Below are positions 1-7,672 of a stretch of DNA of 64,000 bases, in pieces. A program made the translations under genes and the position numbers. How positions within the stretch are numbered: position 1 is the first letter of the stretch; each line of letters starts with the position of its first letter. Below the pieces are notes generated by a model that saw only the letters and a program-made list of their open reading frames with translations, did not search any database and had not been told where the DNA came from. The stretch is taken from contig OY282494.1 of NCBI GenBank assembly GCA_958296385.1, positions 1,409,416 through 1,473,415 on the forward strand, given 5' to 3'. The stretch is from an uncultured Dehalococcoidia bacterium. GTDB lineage: Bacteria; Chloroflexota; Dehalococcoidia; Lucifugimonadales; UBA3495.

Positions 1-770
1 AGCACGATGGTTTCGGTGGGGCCGAACACGCCGTCGATGTCAACCTGGCCCTGCACCATCCGCTTGGCGTAGGCGACGAACACGTTGCCGGGGCCGCAGA
101 TTTTGTCAACTTTGGGGATGGACTCGGTGCCGTAGGCGAGGGCTGCGATGGCGGGGACGCCGCCGACTTGATACACGGCGTCCACGCCGGCGATGCGGGC
201 GGCGGCGAGGACGGTGGGGTTGAGGGGGCTGCTGCCGATGCGGGGGGTGACGAGGATGACTTCGCTGACGCCGGCGACGCGGGCGGGGATGGCGGTCATC
301 AGGACGGTGGAGGGGTAGGCGGCGGTGCCGCCGGGGGCGTAGAGGCCGACGCGCTGCAAGGGGCGGATCAGTTCGCCGAGGCCGTCGCCGAGGTCAACCC
401 AATCGCGGGGCAGCGTGGCCTGGTGAAAGCGGGTGATACGCTGGGCGGCCAGCTGCAAGGCGGCTTTGAGGTCGTCGGGGGTGCTGTCCCAGGCGGCGTC
501 CAGTTCGGCGGCGGGCACTTGCAGGGTGTCTCGATCCGGGCCGAAGTCGGCGCCGTCGAGCAGCTTGGCGTAGCGGCGGACGGCGGCGTCACCCTCAGCG
601 CGGACGTCGCGCAGCATTTGCAGGACGGCCGACTCCGGGGTAGCGTCCGGGCCAAAGGCGTCGCGGGTGCGTTGCAGGGCCGCCTCGGGCAGGGAGGTTA
701 GGTCAAGGGGGTCGATGCGGGTCAGGACGGACTCGGCGGCGGCCAGTCCGCGAACCAGGTTAAGTTGCAC
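1..770 (-). CDS. hisD: Histidinol dehydrogenase (partial, runs off left edge)
   Basis: Oxidises L-histidinol to L-histidine in two NAD+-dependent steps, ending histidine synthesis in the cytosol. Only the first 256 codons are present; the family is usually about 430 residues. From a GTG at 770 the frame reads MQLNLVRGL, then shows the family hallmark CGPGNVFVAYAKR (about residues 224-236) and GVFGPTETIV at the window edge. The start lies 11 bases inside the end of the preceding gene, so translation is probably coupled to it. It is the last visible member of a minus-strand string hisZ, hisG, a phospholipase-like orf and hisD. Identification is secure; the exact start codon is less so. Confidence 0.93.
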   Translation of the reverse strand, partial: MQLNLVRGLAAAESVLTRIDPLDLTSLPEAALQRTRDAFGPDATPESAVLQMLRDVRAEGDAAVRRYAKLLDGADFGPDRDTLQVPAAELDAAWDSTPDDLKAALQLAAQRITRFHQATLPRDWVDLGDGLGELIRPLQRVGLYAPGGTAAYPSTVLMTAIPARVAGVSEVILVTPRIGSSPLNPTVLAAARIAGVDAVYQVGGVPAIAALAYGTESIPKVDKICGPGNVFVAYAKRMVQGQVDIDGVFGPTETIV

Positions 771-1521
771 TGAGGTACTCCCGGGCGTGGGCTTTGGTTT
801 CGTCAACGACACGACGGCGGTATGTATCAATCAAATCGCGGGGAATCCGGTCGTACACGCGGTCAAGGCTGGCGGGCATATCGGAGAGAAAGCCGTCAAC
901 CACCAGCTGGACGTCGGCGTCATCGCGGTACATCCGATTGAGGGCGCGCTTGAGGCGTTCCCAGGTGAAATCCCAACCCAGCAGGCGGGCCACCCAGCCG
1001 CGCCATTCGTCGATGAGTTCATCCTGGAGGAATTCGAGGGCGGGCATATCAGCGACGGCGGCGATGGCGTCGTTCTGTGCGGTCAAGCCGCCGTTGGCGC
1101 TCAAAACGCGGTTGTCCATGTCAAGTTGCAGAGCTCTATCCCAGATGTGGGCCTCAACTTCGCTGTCGGTAACGCGGCCGGCGTCGGCGAAATGGGGGCG
1201 AAACATGGTGGTAATCCACACTTCGTCGGCAACGAGATGGCTGACGTAGCCGAGGAGGAACGCGCGGGTGTTGGGGGTTAGCGCGTTAGCGGAGCCGGCC
1301 AGATGGGGATGCAGCTCAAACATCCGGCGGACGCCGGCGCCGACTTCGCTGACGGATAAATCGGAGAAATGGGTGCGGGCGCGGTCCCACTTGGTCATGG
1401 CGCGGATGTCGGGGGTGGTGGAGCCGAGGTAGGCGGCGCCGGGGTGGTCGTGGGCGTAGCCCCAATCCAGCTCCTGGGCGACCTGCTGGCACAGGTAGAT
1501 GTGCATGGGCAGATTAGGCAT
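760..1521 (-). CDS. Zinc-dependent phospholipase C-like protein inside the his operon
   Basis: A 253-residue protein resembling the zinc-dependent phospholipase C-like superfamily. Visible metal-ligand candidates are the early His in PMHIYL, the Asp in TTPDIR, the His in RTHFSD, and a His/Asp pair in YVSHLVADE, in the order expected for an alpha-helical tri-zinc enzyme. The ATG at 1521 was chosen because GGAGAG lies about 9 bases upstream and the frame before it is low-complexity. It overlaps the end of hisG by 8 bases and the start of hisD by 11. No histidine-pathway role is known for this family. The substrate is unknown and hydrolytic activity is inferred only from the residue pattern. Confidence 0.7.
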   Translation of the reverse strand: MPNLPMHIYLCQQVAQELDWGYAHDHPGAAYLGSTTPDIRAMTKWDRARTHFSDLSVSEVGAGVRRMFELHPHLAGSANALTPNTRAFLLGYVSHLVADEVWITTMFRPHFADAGRVTDSEVEAHIWDRALQLDMDNRVLSANGGLTAQNDAIAAVADMPALEFLQDELIDEWRGWVARLLGWDFTWERLKRALNRMYRDDADVQLVVDGFLSDMPASLDRVYDRIPRDLIDTYRRRVVDETKAHAREYLSAT

Positions 1522-2536
1522 GGTGGGCAGGCTCTCCGGAGCGGACGGCGTCGGCCTGGTCAAGGAAATTGCGGAAAGCGACGGATTCACCCTTGAACAG
1601 GTACGAAAGCTGGGCAGCGGCGATGTCAACGCCGCCGCACTCGCGCAGGTGGGCAACGGCGTCAAGCAGGCGGTCTTTTTTAATCAGCAGGGAAACGGCG
1701 TACCAGTCCTCCTCGGCAAGGCTGAACACGCGGGCCACCGTGGGGCCGCGGATGCCGGCGACGTCGGGGCGGGCCAGAATCATGGCGCTGACGTCCTCGG
1801 CGGAACGGCCCTGGACGTTGGCGGTGATGCGGTAGTAGGGTTCGGCGCGGAGGTGGGCTTCGAGGGTTTCGGTGAGGGCCTGGGCCAGGCGGAGATGTTC
1901 GGCGCTGGCGGCGAGGGCGGCCGGGTTGGCGATGAGGCACGCCTGCGAGGTCAGGACGGTGCCGCCGTCGAGGGTTTTGAGGCGGTTCTCGCGCAGGGTG
2001 GTTCCGGTGGCGGTGAGGTCGGCGATGAGGTCGGCGTAGCCGGCGGCGGCGGCGGCTTCCAGGGCGCCGCTGGCCGGCACCAGGGTGAAGTAGTTGATGC
2101 CGCGCTCAAAGAGGTAGCGGCGCAGCAGGCGGGGGTACTTGGTGGCGATGCGCAGCTGGCGCCCCTGCTCGTGAAACTCCAGGGCCAGGTCGGCCAGGTC
2201 GTTGATGGAGGTAACGTCAAGCCAGGCGTCGGGGACGGCCAGCACGTACTCGCAGCGGCCATACTCCAGGTCGTCCAGGACGGACAGCACGGCGCCGTCG
2301 TCGTGGCGGTATTCGAGGAGGCGGTCGAGGCCGGTGATGCCCATTTCGGCGCTGCCCTCCTCGACTTTGGCGGTGATGTCGGCGGTGCGCTGAAAGAGGA
2401 CGTCAACGCCGGGCAGCGACGGAATGGAGCCGGTGTAGCGTCGGGCGTTGGGGCGGCTGACCCGGACGCCGCAGGCCGCGAGAAAGCTGCGGGTGGGGTC
2501 GCCAAGTTCGCCGTCGCTGGGTATTACGAGTCGCAC
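1514..2536 (-). CDS. hisG: ATP phosphoribosyltransferase, long form
   Basis: Catalyses the first step of histidine synthesis, joining ATP and PRPP. The 340 residues comprise a periplasmic-binding-protein-like catalytic part (about 1-225, beginning MRLVIPSDGEL with the segment EEGSAEMGITGLDRL). A C-terminal ACT-like regulatory domain follows (about 230-320), recognisable by IRGPTVARV and the segment WYAVSLLIKKD. This makes it the long, histidine-inhibited form. The start is GTG at 2536, 13 bases inside the end of hisZ. A HisZ-like protein next to a long-form HisG is unusual, because HisZ normally serves the short form, which lacks the ACT-like domain. Confidence 0.92.
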   Translation of the reverse strand: MRLVIPSDGELGDPTRSFLAACGVRVSRPNARRYTGSIPSLPGVDVLFQRTADITAKVEEGSAEMGITGLDRLLEYRHDDGAVLSVLDDLEYGRCEYVLAVPDAWLDVTSINDLADLALEFHEQGRQLRIATKYPRLLRRYLFERGINYFTLVPASGALEAAAAAGYADLIADLTATGTTLRENRLKTLDGGTVLTSQACLIANPAALAASAEHLRLAQALTETLEAHLRAEPYYRITANVQGRSAEDVSAMILARPDVAGIRGPTVARVFSLAEEDWYAVSLLIKKDRLLDAVAHLRECGGVDIAAAQLSYLFKGESVAFRNFLDQADAVRSGEPAHHA

Positions 2537-3981
2537 CGCTGTACCGTCCGGATATTTGCGGGTTTGCCATTGTGGGCCGGGGGGCCGCCGACGTCCAGCA
2601 CTGCGATGCCGCCGTTGCGACGGACATTGCCGGCGGCGCGCAGGGCGGCGCGGTAGGCGTCGGGGCCGGCGGGCGTGATGACGGTTGGGGCGTCGTCGGC
2701 CGGGGTATCATCGGCCGTGGGGGGGATAGCCGACAGCAGTTTTTCGAGGGTGCAGGCGAATCCCAAAGCGGGGACGTTGGATGGACTGCCCAGGGCGCGG
2801 GCCAGCGCATCGTAGCGGCCGCCGCCGCCGAGATTGGCGCCGGCGGGGCCGGCAACGATGTCAAAAATGATGCCGTTGTAGTAGGCGATGCCGCGGGCCA
2901 GGGAGAAATCTATGGACAAATGGTTGGCGATGGCGGGGTCGTCGCTAACTACGTCAAGCAGGGCGGCGAGGCGTTCGGCGGCGGCGGGGGCGGCGCCGTT
3001 GGCGGACACGATGGCGCGCACCTGGGCGAGGGCGGCGTCGGGCGGGCCTTTGACGGCGGCCAGCTGGCCGGCCAGTTTGAGGCCGTGGGCAACGGCGTCC
3101 GGGGCGTCGCCGCCGCGCAGCTTGCGGAGCAGACGGTTGACGATTTCGTCCGGGGTGCGCTGGCCGGCGGCGGAAGCGGCGGAACCGTTCCAGCGCATAA
3201 ATCCAAAGAGGACGGCGCGGGCGTCGGCGTCGGGCAGGCCGGCAACGGCGGCGGCCAGCACGTTCGCATCGTCGGGCAAGTCGTGGCCGGCCATTACGTG
3301 GAGTTGGCGGGCCTGCTCCAAAGCGGCGGCGATGCTGTGGGCATCCGGCCCGATGGAGTTCATGCTGGCGACGATGAACGAACGGGCACGGTCGGAGAGG
3401 CCGACGGTATCGAGGACGCTGTCGAGGACGTCGAGGTCGGCCAAACGCAGTTGGCAGCCGGGGATGCCGAGGGCGGCGGGAGCGGCGGCGGCCAGGGAAA
3501 GCAGCTCGGCATCGGCAAGGATGCTGTCGGAACCGATAAGCTCGGCGCCAATTTGCGTGAACTGCCCGCTGCCGGCGGCGTCGGCGGTGTCGTAGCGAAA
3601 GACCGGGCCGGCGTAATGCCAGCGAGCGACGGGGGGCGCGGATGGGCCGGCGGCAGCAGCGGCGGCAGCGTCGGCGGCGGTTTCGAGGTAGCGGCGCATG
3701 ATGGCGGAGGTGAACTCCGGGCGGAGGCTGACGGCGTTGGAGCCGGGGTCGATGAACGAGTACATCCGGGAGGCCAGAGAGCCGCCGGACTTGCGCATGA
3801 ACAGCTCGGTGGATTCCAGGATGGGCACGTCCATAGGGAGGTAGCCGTAGCGGGCCACCAGGGCAGCAAAACGCTGCTGAACGGCCCGGGCATCCCGGCA
3901 CGCGTCGGCAGACAAATCGCGCATACCGGGCAGACGGCGGACCGACGTTATATCGTTTGGAGAAACATTAGCGGCGGACAT
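2524..3981 (-). CDS. hisZ: HisZ / histidyl-tRNA synthetase-like protein
   Basis: Class II aminoacyl-tRNA-synthetase fold related to HisRS, probably the regulatory HisZ subunit of ATP phosphoribosyltransferase. The N-terminus RRLPGMRDL and the motif-2 segment GPVFRYDTADAAGSGQFTQIG are HisRS-like. Motif 2 carries FRYD where synthetases have FRYE, and the HisA motif reads LARGIAYYNG rather than RGLDYY. The LGGGGRYDALA segment is retained. The C-terminal anticodon-binding-like part is short. Position at the head of the his genes favours HisZ over hisS. ATG 3981 is preferred over the adjacent TTG 3984. A TACAAT box at 3990-3995 would place transcription within a few bases of the start, suggesting a leaderless message. 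Confidence 0.75.
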   Translation of the reverse strand: MSAANVSPNDITSVRRLPGMRDLSADACRDARAVQQRFAALVARYGYLPMDVPILESTELFMRKSGGSLASRMYSFIDPGSNAVSLRPEFTSAIMRRYLETAADAAAAAAAGPSAPPVARWHYAGPVFRYDTADAAGSGQFTQIGAELIGSDSILADAELLSLAAAAPAALGIPGCQLRLADLDVLDSVLDTVGLSDRARSFIVASMNSIGPDAHSIAAALEQARQLHVMAGHDLPDDANVLAAAVAGLPDADARAVLFGFMRWNGSAASAAGQRTPDEIVNRLLRKLRGGDAPDAVAHGLKLAGQLAAVKGPPDAALAQVRAIVSANGAAPAAAERLAALLDVVSDDPAIANHLSIDFSLARGIAYYNGIIFDIVAGPAGANLGGGGRYDALARALGSPSNVPALGFACTLEKLLSAIPPTADDTPADDAPTVITPAGPDAYRAALRAAGNVRRNGGIAVLDVGGPPAHNGKPANIRTVQRCDS

Positions 3982-3987
3982 CAAGCG

Positions 3988-4356
3988 CTATTGTATCACC
4001 AATAGGCTCAGTAGTTGGCTGACTAAGCGGCCTACTTTGGGACGGTCGCGCGCGATCTGGCGGTCGGTTAACCGCCCGTGATAGAAATGGATGTGAAAAC
4101 GCTCCGCCGTGCTAAAATCGGAAAGCCACTGCGGGCTACCGTGATTCGATTCCAAGCGTTTGGCAACATCGCGCAACGCTCGGTGGCTGTTGGAATCCCA
4201 ACCGTTCTCCTGTGCTACCGCAATCAGAGCATGGGCGGTTGCTCCCCATAACAGTTCGGCGCCATTGAGGGCGTCGCCAGCAGCGAATTCACTGGCCGAT
4301 TTTTCCAGAAAGGTCCCGGCAATGCTAACGTGCTGATTTTGCGGGAGTGTGGTCAT
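3988..4356 (-). CDS. PaREP1/HEPN-like small protein A
   Basis: A 122-residue helical protein resembling the PaREP1/HEPN-like group. The N-terminal part has the amphipathic pattern FLEKSASEFAAGDAL..ELLWGATAHALIAVA. SHRALRD follows, then the family-like segment AERFHIHFYHGRL. An R-x4-H string (RLESNH) matches the spacing of the HEPN ribonuclease motif, although in PaREP1-type proteins this may be coincidental. Its start overlaps the end of the next upstream gene by 32 bases, and the two proteins are diverged paralogs. Function is unknown; substrate binding or RNA cleavage are only guesses. Strings of this type often occur with nucleases, and one lies directly upstream here. Confidence 0.6.
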   Translation of the reverse strand: MTTLPQNQHVSIAGTFLEKSASEFAAGDALNGAELLWGATAHALIAVAQENGWDSNSHRALRDVAKRLESNHGSPQWLSDFSTAERFHIHFYHGRLTDRQIARDRPKVGRLVSQLLSLLVIQ

Positions 4357-4723
4357 AGCGTTGGGCTAATTCCTGGGTCAGGTTGATCACGGCGTTGGCA
4401 ATCAAGCGCGCGTCGTCGTCGCAGCCGTCGTTCATGTCAAAGAATCCGTAGCGCACCTTGTCCGGTTGGTAGGATGCTGCGGAGAAGCCGCTGAGGATGA
4501 ACTCATTGGGGTCGTCATCCAGTTCGTTCAGGCGTTCGGCTACGGCGTATAGCTCATCCTCGTTGGCGTGGGGCCAAGCGTGGAGTTCGGCTACTGCCGA
4601 TAGGTTGCACACTACGGCATCCCACAACCGTTCGGTAGCGGCAAGGGGGTCGCCGGCGGCGAACTCGCGGTCGGCGGCGTCCAGGTAGGCTTGGGTTTTT
4701 TGCTTTTGCTGTGCGGTAATCAT
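4325..4723 (-). CDS. PaREP1/HEPN-like small protein B
   Basis: A 132-residue paralog of the following gene. Both open with a helix of the form AAxREFAAGDPLAATERLWDA, followed by an Ala/Leu-rich second helix. The segment aligned with the LH-x-FY motif of its neighbour reads YQPDKVRYGFF, and the candidate HEPN histidine is absent (RLNELD), so any catalytic function would have to lie in the partner. ATG 4723 is used. The 3' end overlaps the paralog by 32 bases, implying coupled translation and equimolar production. A heteromeric pair is therefore plausible, but this is inferred from gene arrangement only. Confidence 0.6.
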   Translation of the reverse strand: MITAQQKQKTQAYLDAADREFAAGDPLAATERLWDAVVCNLSAVAELHAWPHANEDELYAVAERLNELDDDPNEFILSGFSAASYQPDKVRYGFFDMNDGCDDDARLIANAVINLTQELAQRYDHTPAKSAR

Positions 4724-4741
4724 TTTGGTCCACCCGCTTTC

Positions 4742-5920
4742 TCAGATGTCTTCTTCGTTGTCTGCATCCTCTAAATCATTCACAGCCGGCGTAATTGCCT
4801 CGATGACTGTCCGTACCGTTTCGGCAATCCGGTCGCCAAAATCATCGTTGAGCGTATCGCTCCCCATCTCTACTACGAAGCCATCATCGTAATTTTCCAG
4901 GCCCAGGGCGGCCGGGATACGGTCGTGAAAGGCGATGTCATCCAGTATTTTGCGCAAGCCGTTCTGGTCGTGCCTGAATTCTACATACGCTCGCCATTCA
5001 CCCGATTCTCCTTCCGGGAACAAGTTGACCCGGTATGACATATCCCAGTTACTCCAAGGATGACGGGAATACCAAAGGTGGTAGTAACGCATATTTCCGC
5101 CACCCACGCCGCTCCATCTGCTCCGCTTATCGGGCTTGATTTCGTCCGGCAGTCCCTCAATAGCCAGGTCACCTACTCGTTTGAGGAAAGGAGTGGTTGG
5201 ATGGATTCGGCTCTCTGCGAAGGAGCGGGCCAGATTTGCACCACGAGCGTTGCCGCCAACGTTGCCGATTTCCTGTATGCTATCGCCAACCCGGACAAGA
5301 TAGTCGTCAACGCCGGGCAAGGGAATGATGGTGGAGGCTTGCACGTACAGGGTGCCTTGCTGCTGGTCATGGTAGGGCATCAGCTGAATACAGGTTATCA
5401 GGTTCGGGGATTTTTCATTCAGCCAGAGGACGGCTGTGGTTACTTCCCGGGCAAAGCGGTGGCTGGCCAGGATGATGCGCTGGTCGTTGTTCAGGATGGT
5501 GAAGTCGTCGGCTTGCAGATGGTGCAGCAGTCGGTTGATTGCCTCGCTTTTGGGTATTTGGGCGTAGTTGGCCAGCATACCGACAATTTCGTCAGCGTTG
5601 GCGTGGCGTAGGTAGCTGGCGTATTTGATGGCTTGCCAGTGGGCGTCGGCTCCGGTGTCGTCGCGCTTTAGCTCGATGATTACCAGATTGCCGTCATAGT
5701 CCACGGCCAGCAAGTCCAGGCGTTCGTTGGTGCGGTCAAAACCCCTGAACTCTTTGCTGATAATCAGCAAGTCATCGCCGAGGATGCCGGGGTTGGCGGC
5801 GATCCATTCCTGGATGTCGGTGACTTCTCGCAGGCCGAGGTTGGCAAAGTCAACGTGGGTAATTTTTTCGGAGGCCCGGTTTTCTGGGTTGATGCGGAAC
5901 ATCTGCGGTTCGCCGCTCAT
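4742..5920 (-). CDS. PD-(D/E)XK nuclease-like protein (NucS/DUF91-like N-terminus)
   Basis: A 392-residue protein. Residues about 60-120 carry the PD-(D/E)XK core: NERLDLLAVDYDGN followed by VIIELKRD, giving Asp, Glu and Lys at the spacing expected of a metal-dependent nuclease. The rest, including an aromatic-rich segment MRYYHLWYSRHPW and an acidic tail, is not recognised; it could be a DNA- or nucleotide-sensing half. ATG 5920 was chosen because AAGGAT lies 9 bases upstream. Only 18 bases separate it from the PaREP1/HEPN-like pair, so the three genes probably form a transcription unit. A defence or repair role is possible but unsupported beyond context. Confidence 0.6.
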   Translation of the reverse strand: MSGEPQMFRINPENRASEKITHVDFANLGLREVTDIQEWIAANPGILGDDLLIISKEFRGFDRTNERLDLLAVDYDGNLVIIELKRDDTGADAHWQAIKYASYLRHANADEIVGMLANYAQIPKSEAINRLLHHLQADDFTILNNDQRIILASHRFAREVTTAVLWLNEKSPNLITCIQLMPYHDQQQGTLYVQASTIIPLPGVDDYLVRVGDSIQEIGNVGGNARGANLARSFAESRIHPTTPFLKRVGDLAIEGLPDEIKPDKRSRWSGVGGGNMRYYHLWYSRHPWSNWDMSYRVNLFPEGESGEWRAYVEFRHDQNGLRKILDDIAFHDRIPAALGLENYDDGFVVEMGSDTLNDDFGDRIAETVRTVIEAITPAVNDLEDADNEEDI

Positions 5921-5940
5921 CGCGCTTATCCTTTCTATAC

Positions 5941-6029
5941 GGGCCGTTCTATACTTGCTGGCAGTTAGCATTTTAGCCGATTGGCGTAGTAGCGGTCAAG
6001 CGGGCCGGTCTATATGGATTGGCGGTTAG
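5941..6029. repeat. Diverged direct repeat spanning an SDR stop codon (period 61)
   Basis: A segment of about 28 bases starting gggccg(g/t)tctata occurs at 5941 and again at 6002. The second copy runs to the stop codon of the degenerate SDR; the first lies downstream of that stop. Mismatches show the duplication is older than the perfect ones elsewhere in the window. Confidence 0.6.
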
Positions 6030-6829
6030 GGGTGGGCGTTGGCGCCGCCGTCGATGTAGGTGGGTTGGCCGGTGGGGTAGTCGCAGTGGGGGGAGGCTAG
6101 GAATACTAGCAGGGCGGCTATATCGTGGGGGGTTCCTTTGCGGCGCAGGGGGGTGTAGCGTACCAGTAGCTCGGAGCGCTGGGTTTCGAGGGGGATGTCG
6201 TCGGCGGTGGTCCAGCCGGCGCCGATGGCGTTGACGCGGATTTCGTGGCGTCCCCACTCGACGGCCAGGGAGCGGGTTAGGGAGAGGACGGCGGCTTGGG
6301 TGGCGCTGAACGCGGAGCAGTTGTGCAGGCCGCGCTCGGCCAGGTTGGAGATGACGTTGACGATGCGCCCGTACTGCTGGGCCAGCATCCGCGCGCCGAC
6401 GGCCTGGCTGAGCATAAAGGTGGCGCGGACGTTGCGGGCGTGCAGTTCGTCCCACTCGGCGGCGGTAATCTCCGGGGCGGGTTTGGCAAAAAAGCTGCGG
6501 GTGTCGTTCACCAGAATGTCGGCGCGGGCGTGGGCGGCGTCAAAGGCGGACAACACCGCCGCCGCACCGTCGGGGGTGTCCCAGCGGCCGGCGTAGCCGG
6601 GGTAGGCGGGCGCGGACGGGACGGGGGCGGGCCGGCCGGTGACGTTGGCTACGGCGTCAAGGATGGCGGCGGTGGCATCAGGATGGCGGGCGACGGCGAA
6701 TATCTGCGCGCCGGCCTCGGCCAGGGCAGCGGCCAGCAGGGGCGTTTCGGCGCCGCCGGCGCTGGCGACGATGGCGGTTTGGCCGGTGAGGTCGTATTCT
6801 ATCGGCAGAGTCAGGCTGGGCAGCGTCAT
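6026..6829 (-). CDS. SDR-family protein lacking the catalytic motif (pseudoenzyme candidate)
   Basis: A 267-residue Rossmann-fold protein of the short-chain dehydrogenase/reductase family. The fold is well preserved (VNVISNLAERGL, RVNAIGAGW, the C-terminal TYIDGGANAHP). The active-site YxxxK is replaced by FSATQ (Tyr to Phe, Lys to Gln), and the cofactor loop TGxxxGxG reads ASAGGAET. The NNAG motif is NDTR. Loss of Tyr and Lys together should abolish normal SDR catalysis. It lies 22 bases downstream of an intact SDR, so a non-catalytic partner in a mixed oligomer is one reading. ATG 6829 follows a perfect 15-bp duplication of the neighbour's stop region. Confidence 0.85.
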   Translation of the reverse strand: MTLPSLTLPIEYDLTGQTAIVASAGGAETPLLAAALAEAGAQIFAVARHPDATAAILDAVANVTGRPAPVPSAPAYPGYAGRWDTPDGAAAVLSAFDAAHARADILVNDTRSFFAKPAPEITAAEWDELHARNVRATFMLSQAVGARMLAQQYGRIVNVISNLAERGLHNCSAFSATQAAVLSLTRSLAVEWGRHEIRVNAIGAGWTTADDIPLETQRSELLVRYTPLRRKGTPHDIAALLVFLASPHCDYPTGQPTYIDGGANAHP

Positions 6830-6831
6830 GC

Positions 6832-6861
6832 GGGGTTACGGCTCCAGGGGTTACGGCTCCA
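6832..6861. repeat. 15-bp x2 tandem duplication spanning a stop codon
   Basis: The unit ggggttacggctcca occurs twice without mismatch. On the minus strand it contains the last four codons and TAA of the upstream SDR; the second copy lies after that stop and 3 bases before the next ATG. Confidence 0.95.
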
Positions 6862-7660
6862 GGGGGGCAATCGGGGCGTGGCCGGTGGGGGCGATGCCGG
6901 CGGCCAGACCGCCGCCGTCCAGAATGAACATCTCGCCCGTCATGTAGTCGGATGCGTCGGAGGCCAGGAATACGGCGATGGGGCCGAGTTCCTCGGGGCG
7001 GCCCAGCTTGCCGGAGGGCAGAAAGTCGCCGGTTTGGGGCAAGGTTCGGTTGATTTCGGCGGTGGGGTCGATGGTGGGGATGAACCCCGGCACGATGCTG
7101 TTGGCGGTGATGCCGTAGCGGGCGAGGCTGAACGAGAGGACGCGGGTGAGGTTGATGACGCCGCCTTTGGAGGTGCAGTACATATAGATGTCGCGGCCGC
7201 CGCGCAGCCCAAAGCCGGAGGCTACGTTGATGATTTTGCCCTTGCCGGCGTCGGCCATGGGCTTGGCGGCGGCGCGGGCGCAGTAGAAAGCGCCGGACAG
7301 ATTGATGGTCATTGCCGTCTGCCACTCGTCATCGGTGATGTCCCAGATGGGCTTGAGGACGTTCTCGGCAACCATGGCGGCGTTGTTGATTAGCACGTCA
7401 ACCTTGCCAAAGTGGGCTACGGCGGCGTCAATCAAAGCGTTGGCGTCGGACGAGCTGGCAACGTCGGTGGGGATGGCGATGGCGTCGCTGCCGGCGGCGA
7501 TGGCCTCGTCGCGGGCGTCGGCGATGGGGCCGGGGCGGCGGCCGGCGATGGCGAGGCTGGCGCCGGAACGGGCCAGCGCGCGCACCATTTCCAGCCCCAG
7601 GCCGGTGCCGCCGCCGGTGATGACCACGACTTTGCCGTTAAGATGGAGGTTTTCAAGCAT
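6851..7660 (-). CDS. Short-chain dehydrogenase/reductase
   Basis: A 269-residue classical SDR with complete motifs. The cofactor loop TGGGTGLG is at about residues 15-22, NNAA comes after the central strand, and Ser in NVASGFG with YCTSK forms the catalytic set. A PGFIPT segment and a C-terminal DGGGLAAG follow. It should reduce or oxidise a carbonyl/alcohol with NAD(P)H; the absence of a basic residue after the glycine loop makes NAD or NADP preference uncertain. It lies 12 bases downstream of birA and 22 bases upstream of the degenerate SDR, all on the minus strand. Substrate is unknown. Confidence 0.9.
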   Translation of the reverse strand: MLENLHLNGKVVVITGGGTGLGLEMVRALARSGASLAIAGRRPGPIADARDEAIAAGSDAIAIPTDVASSSDANALIDAAVAHFGKVDVLINNAAMVAENVLKPIWDITDDEWQTAMTINLSGAFYCARAAAKPMADAGKGKIINVASGFGLRGGRDIYMYCTSKGGVINLTRVLSFSLARYGITANSIVPGFIPTIDPTAEINRTLPQTGDFLPSGKLGRPEELGPIAVFLASDASDYMTGEMFILDGGGLAAGIAPTGHAPIAPLEP

Positions 7661-7672
7661 GGCGGGGGTGTC

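Noticed and set aside
2524-3981. hisZ-like gene called as histidyl-tRNA synthetase
   Set aside because: Motif 2 and the RGLDYY motif are altered and the C-terminal domain is short; operon position favours HisZ, though this is not settled.
1499-4005. Long plus-strand open frames opposite hisG and hisZ
   Set aside because: No family resemblance and Gly/Ala-rich composition; shadows of the his genes.
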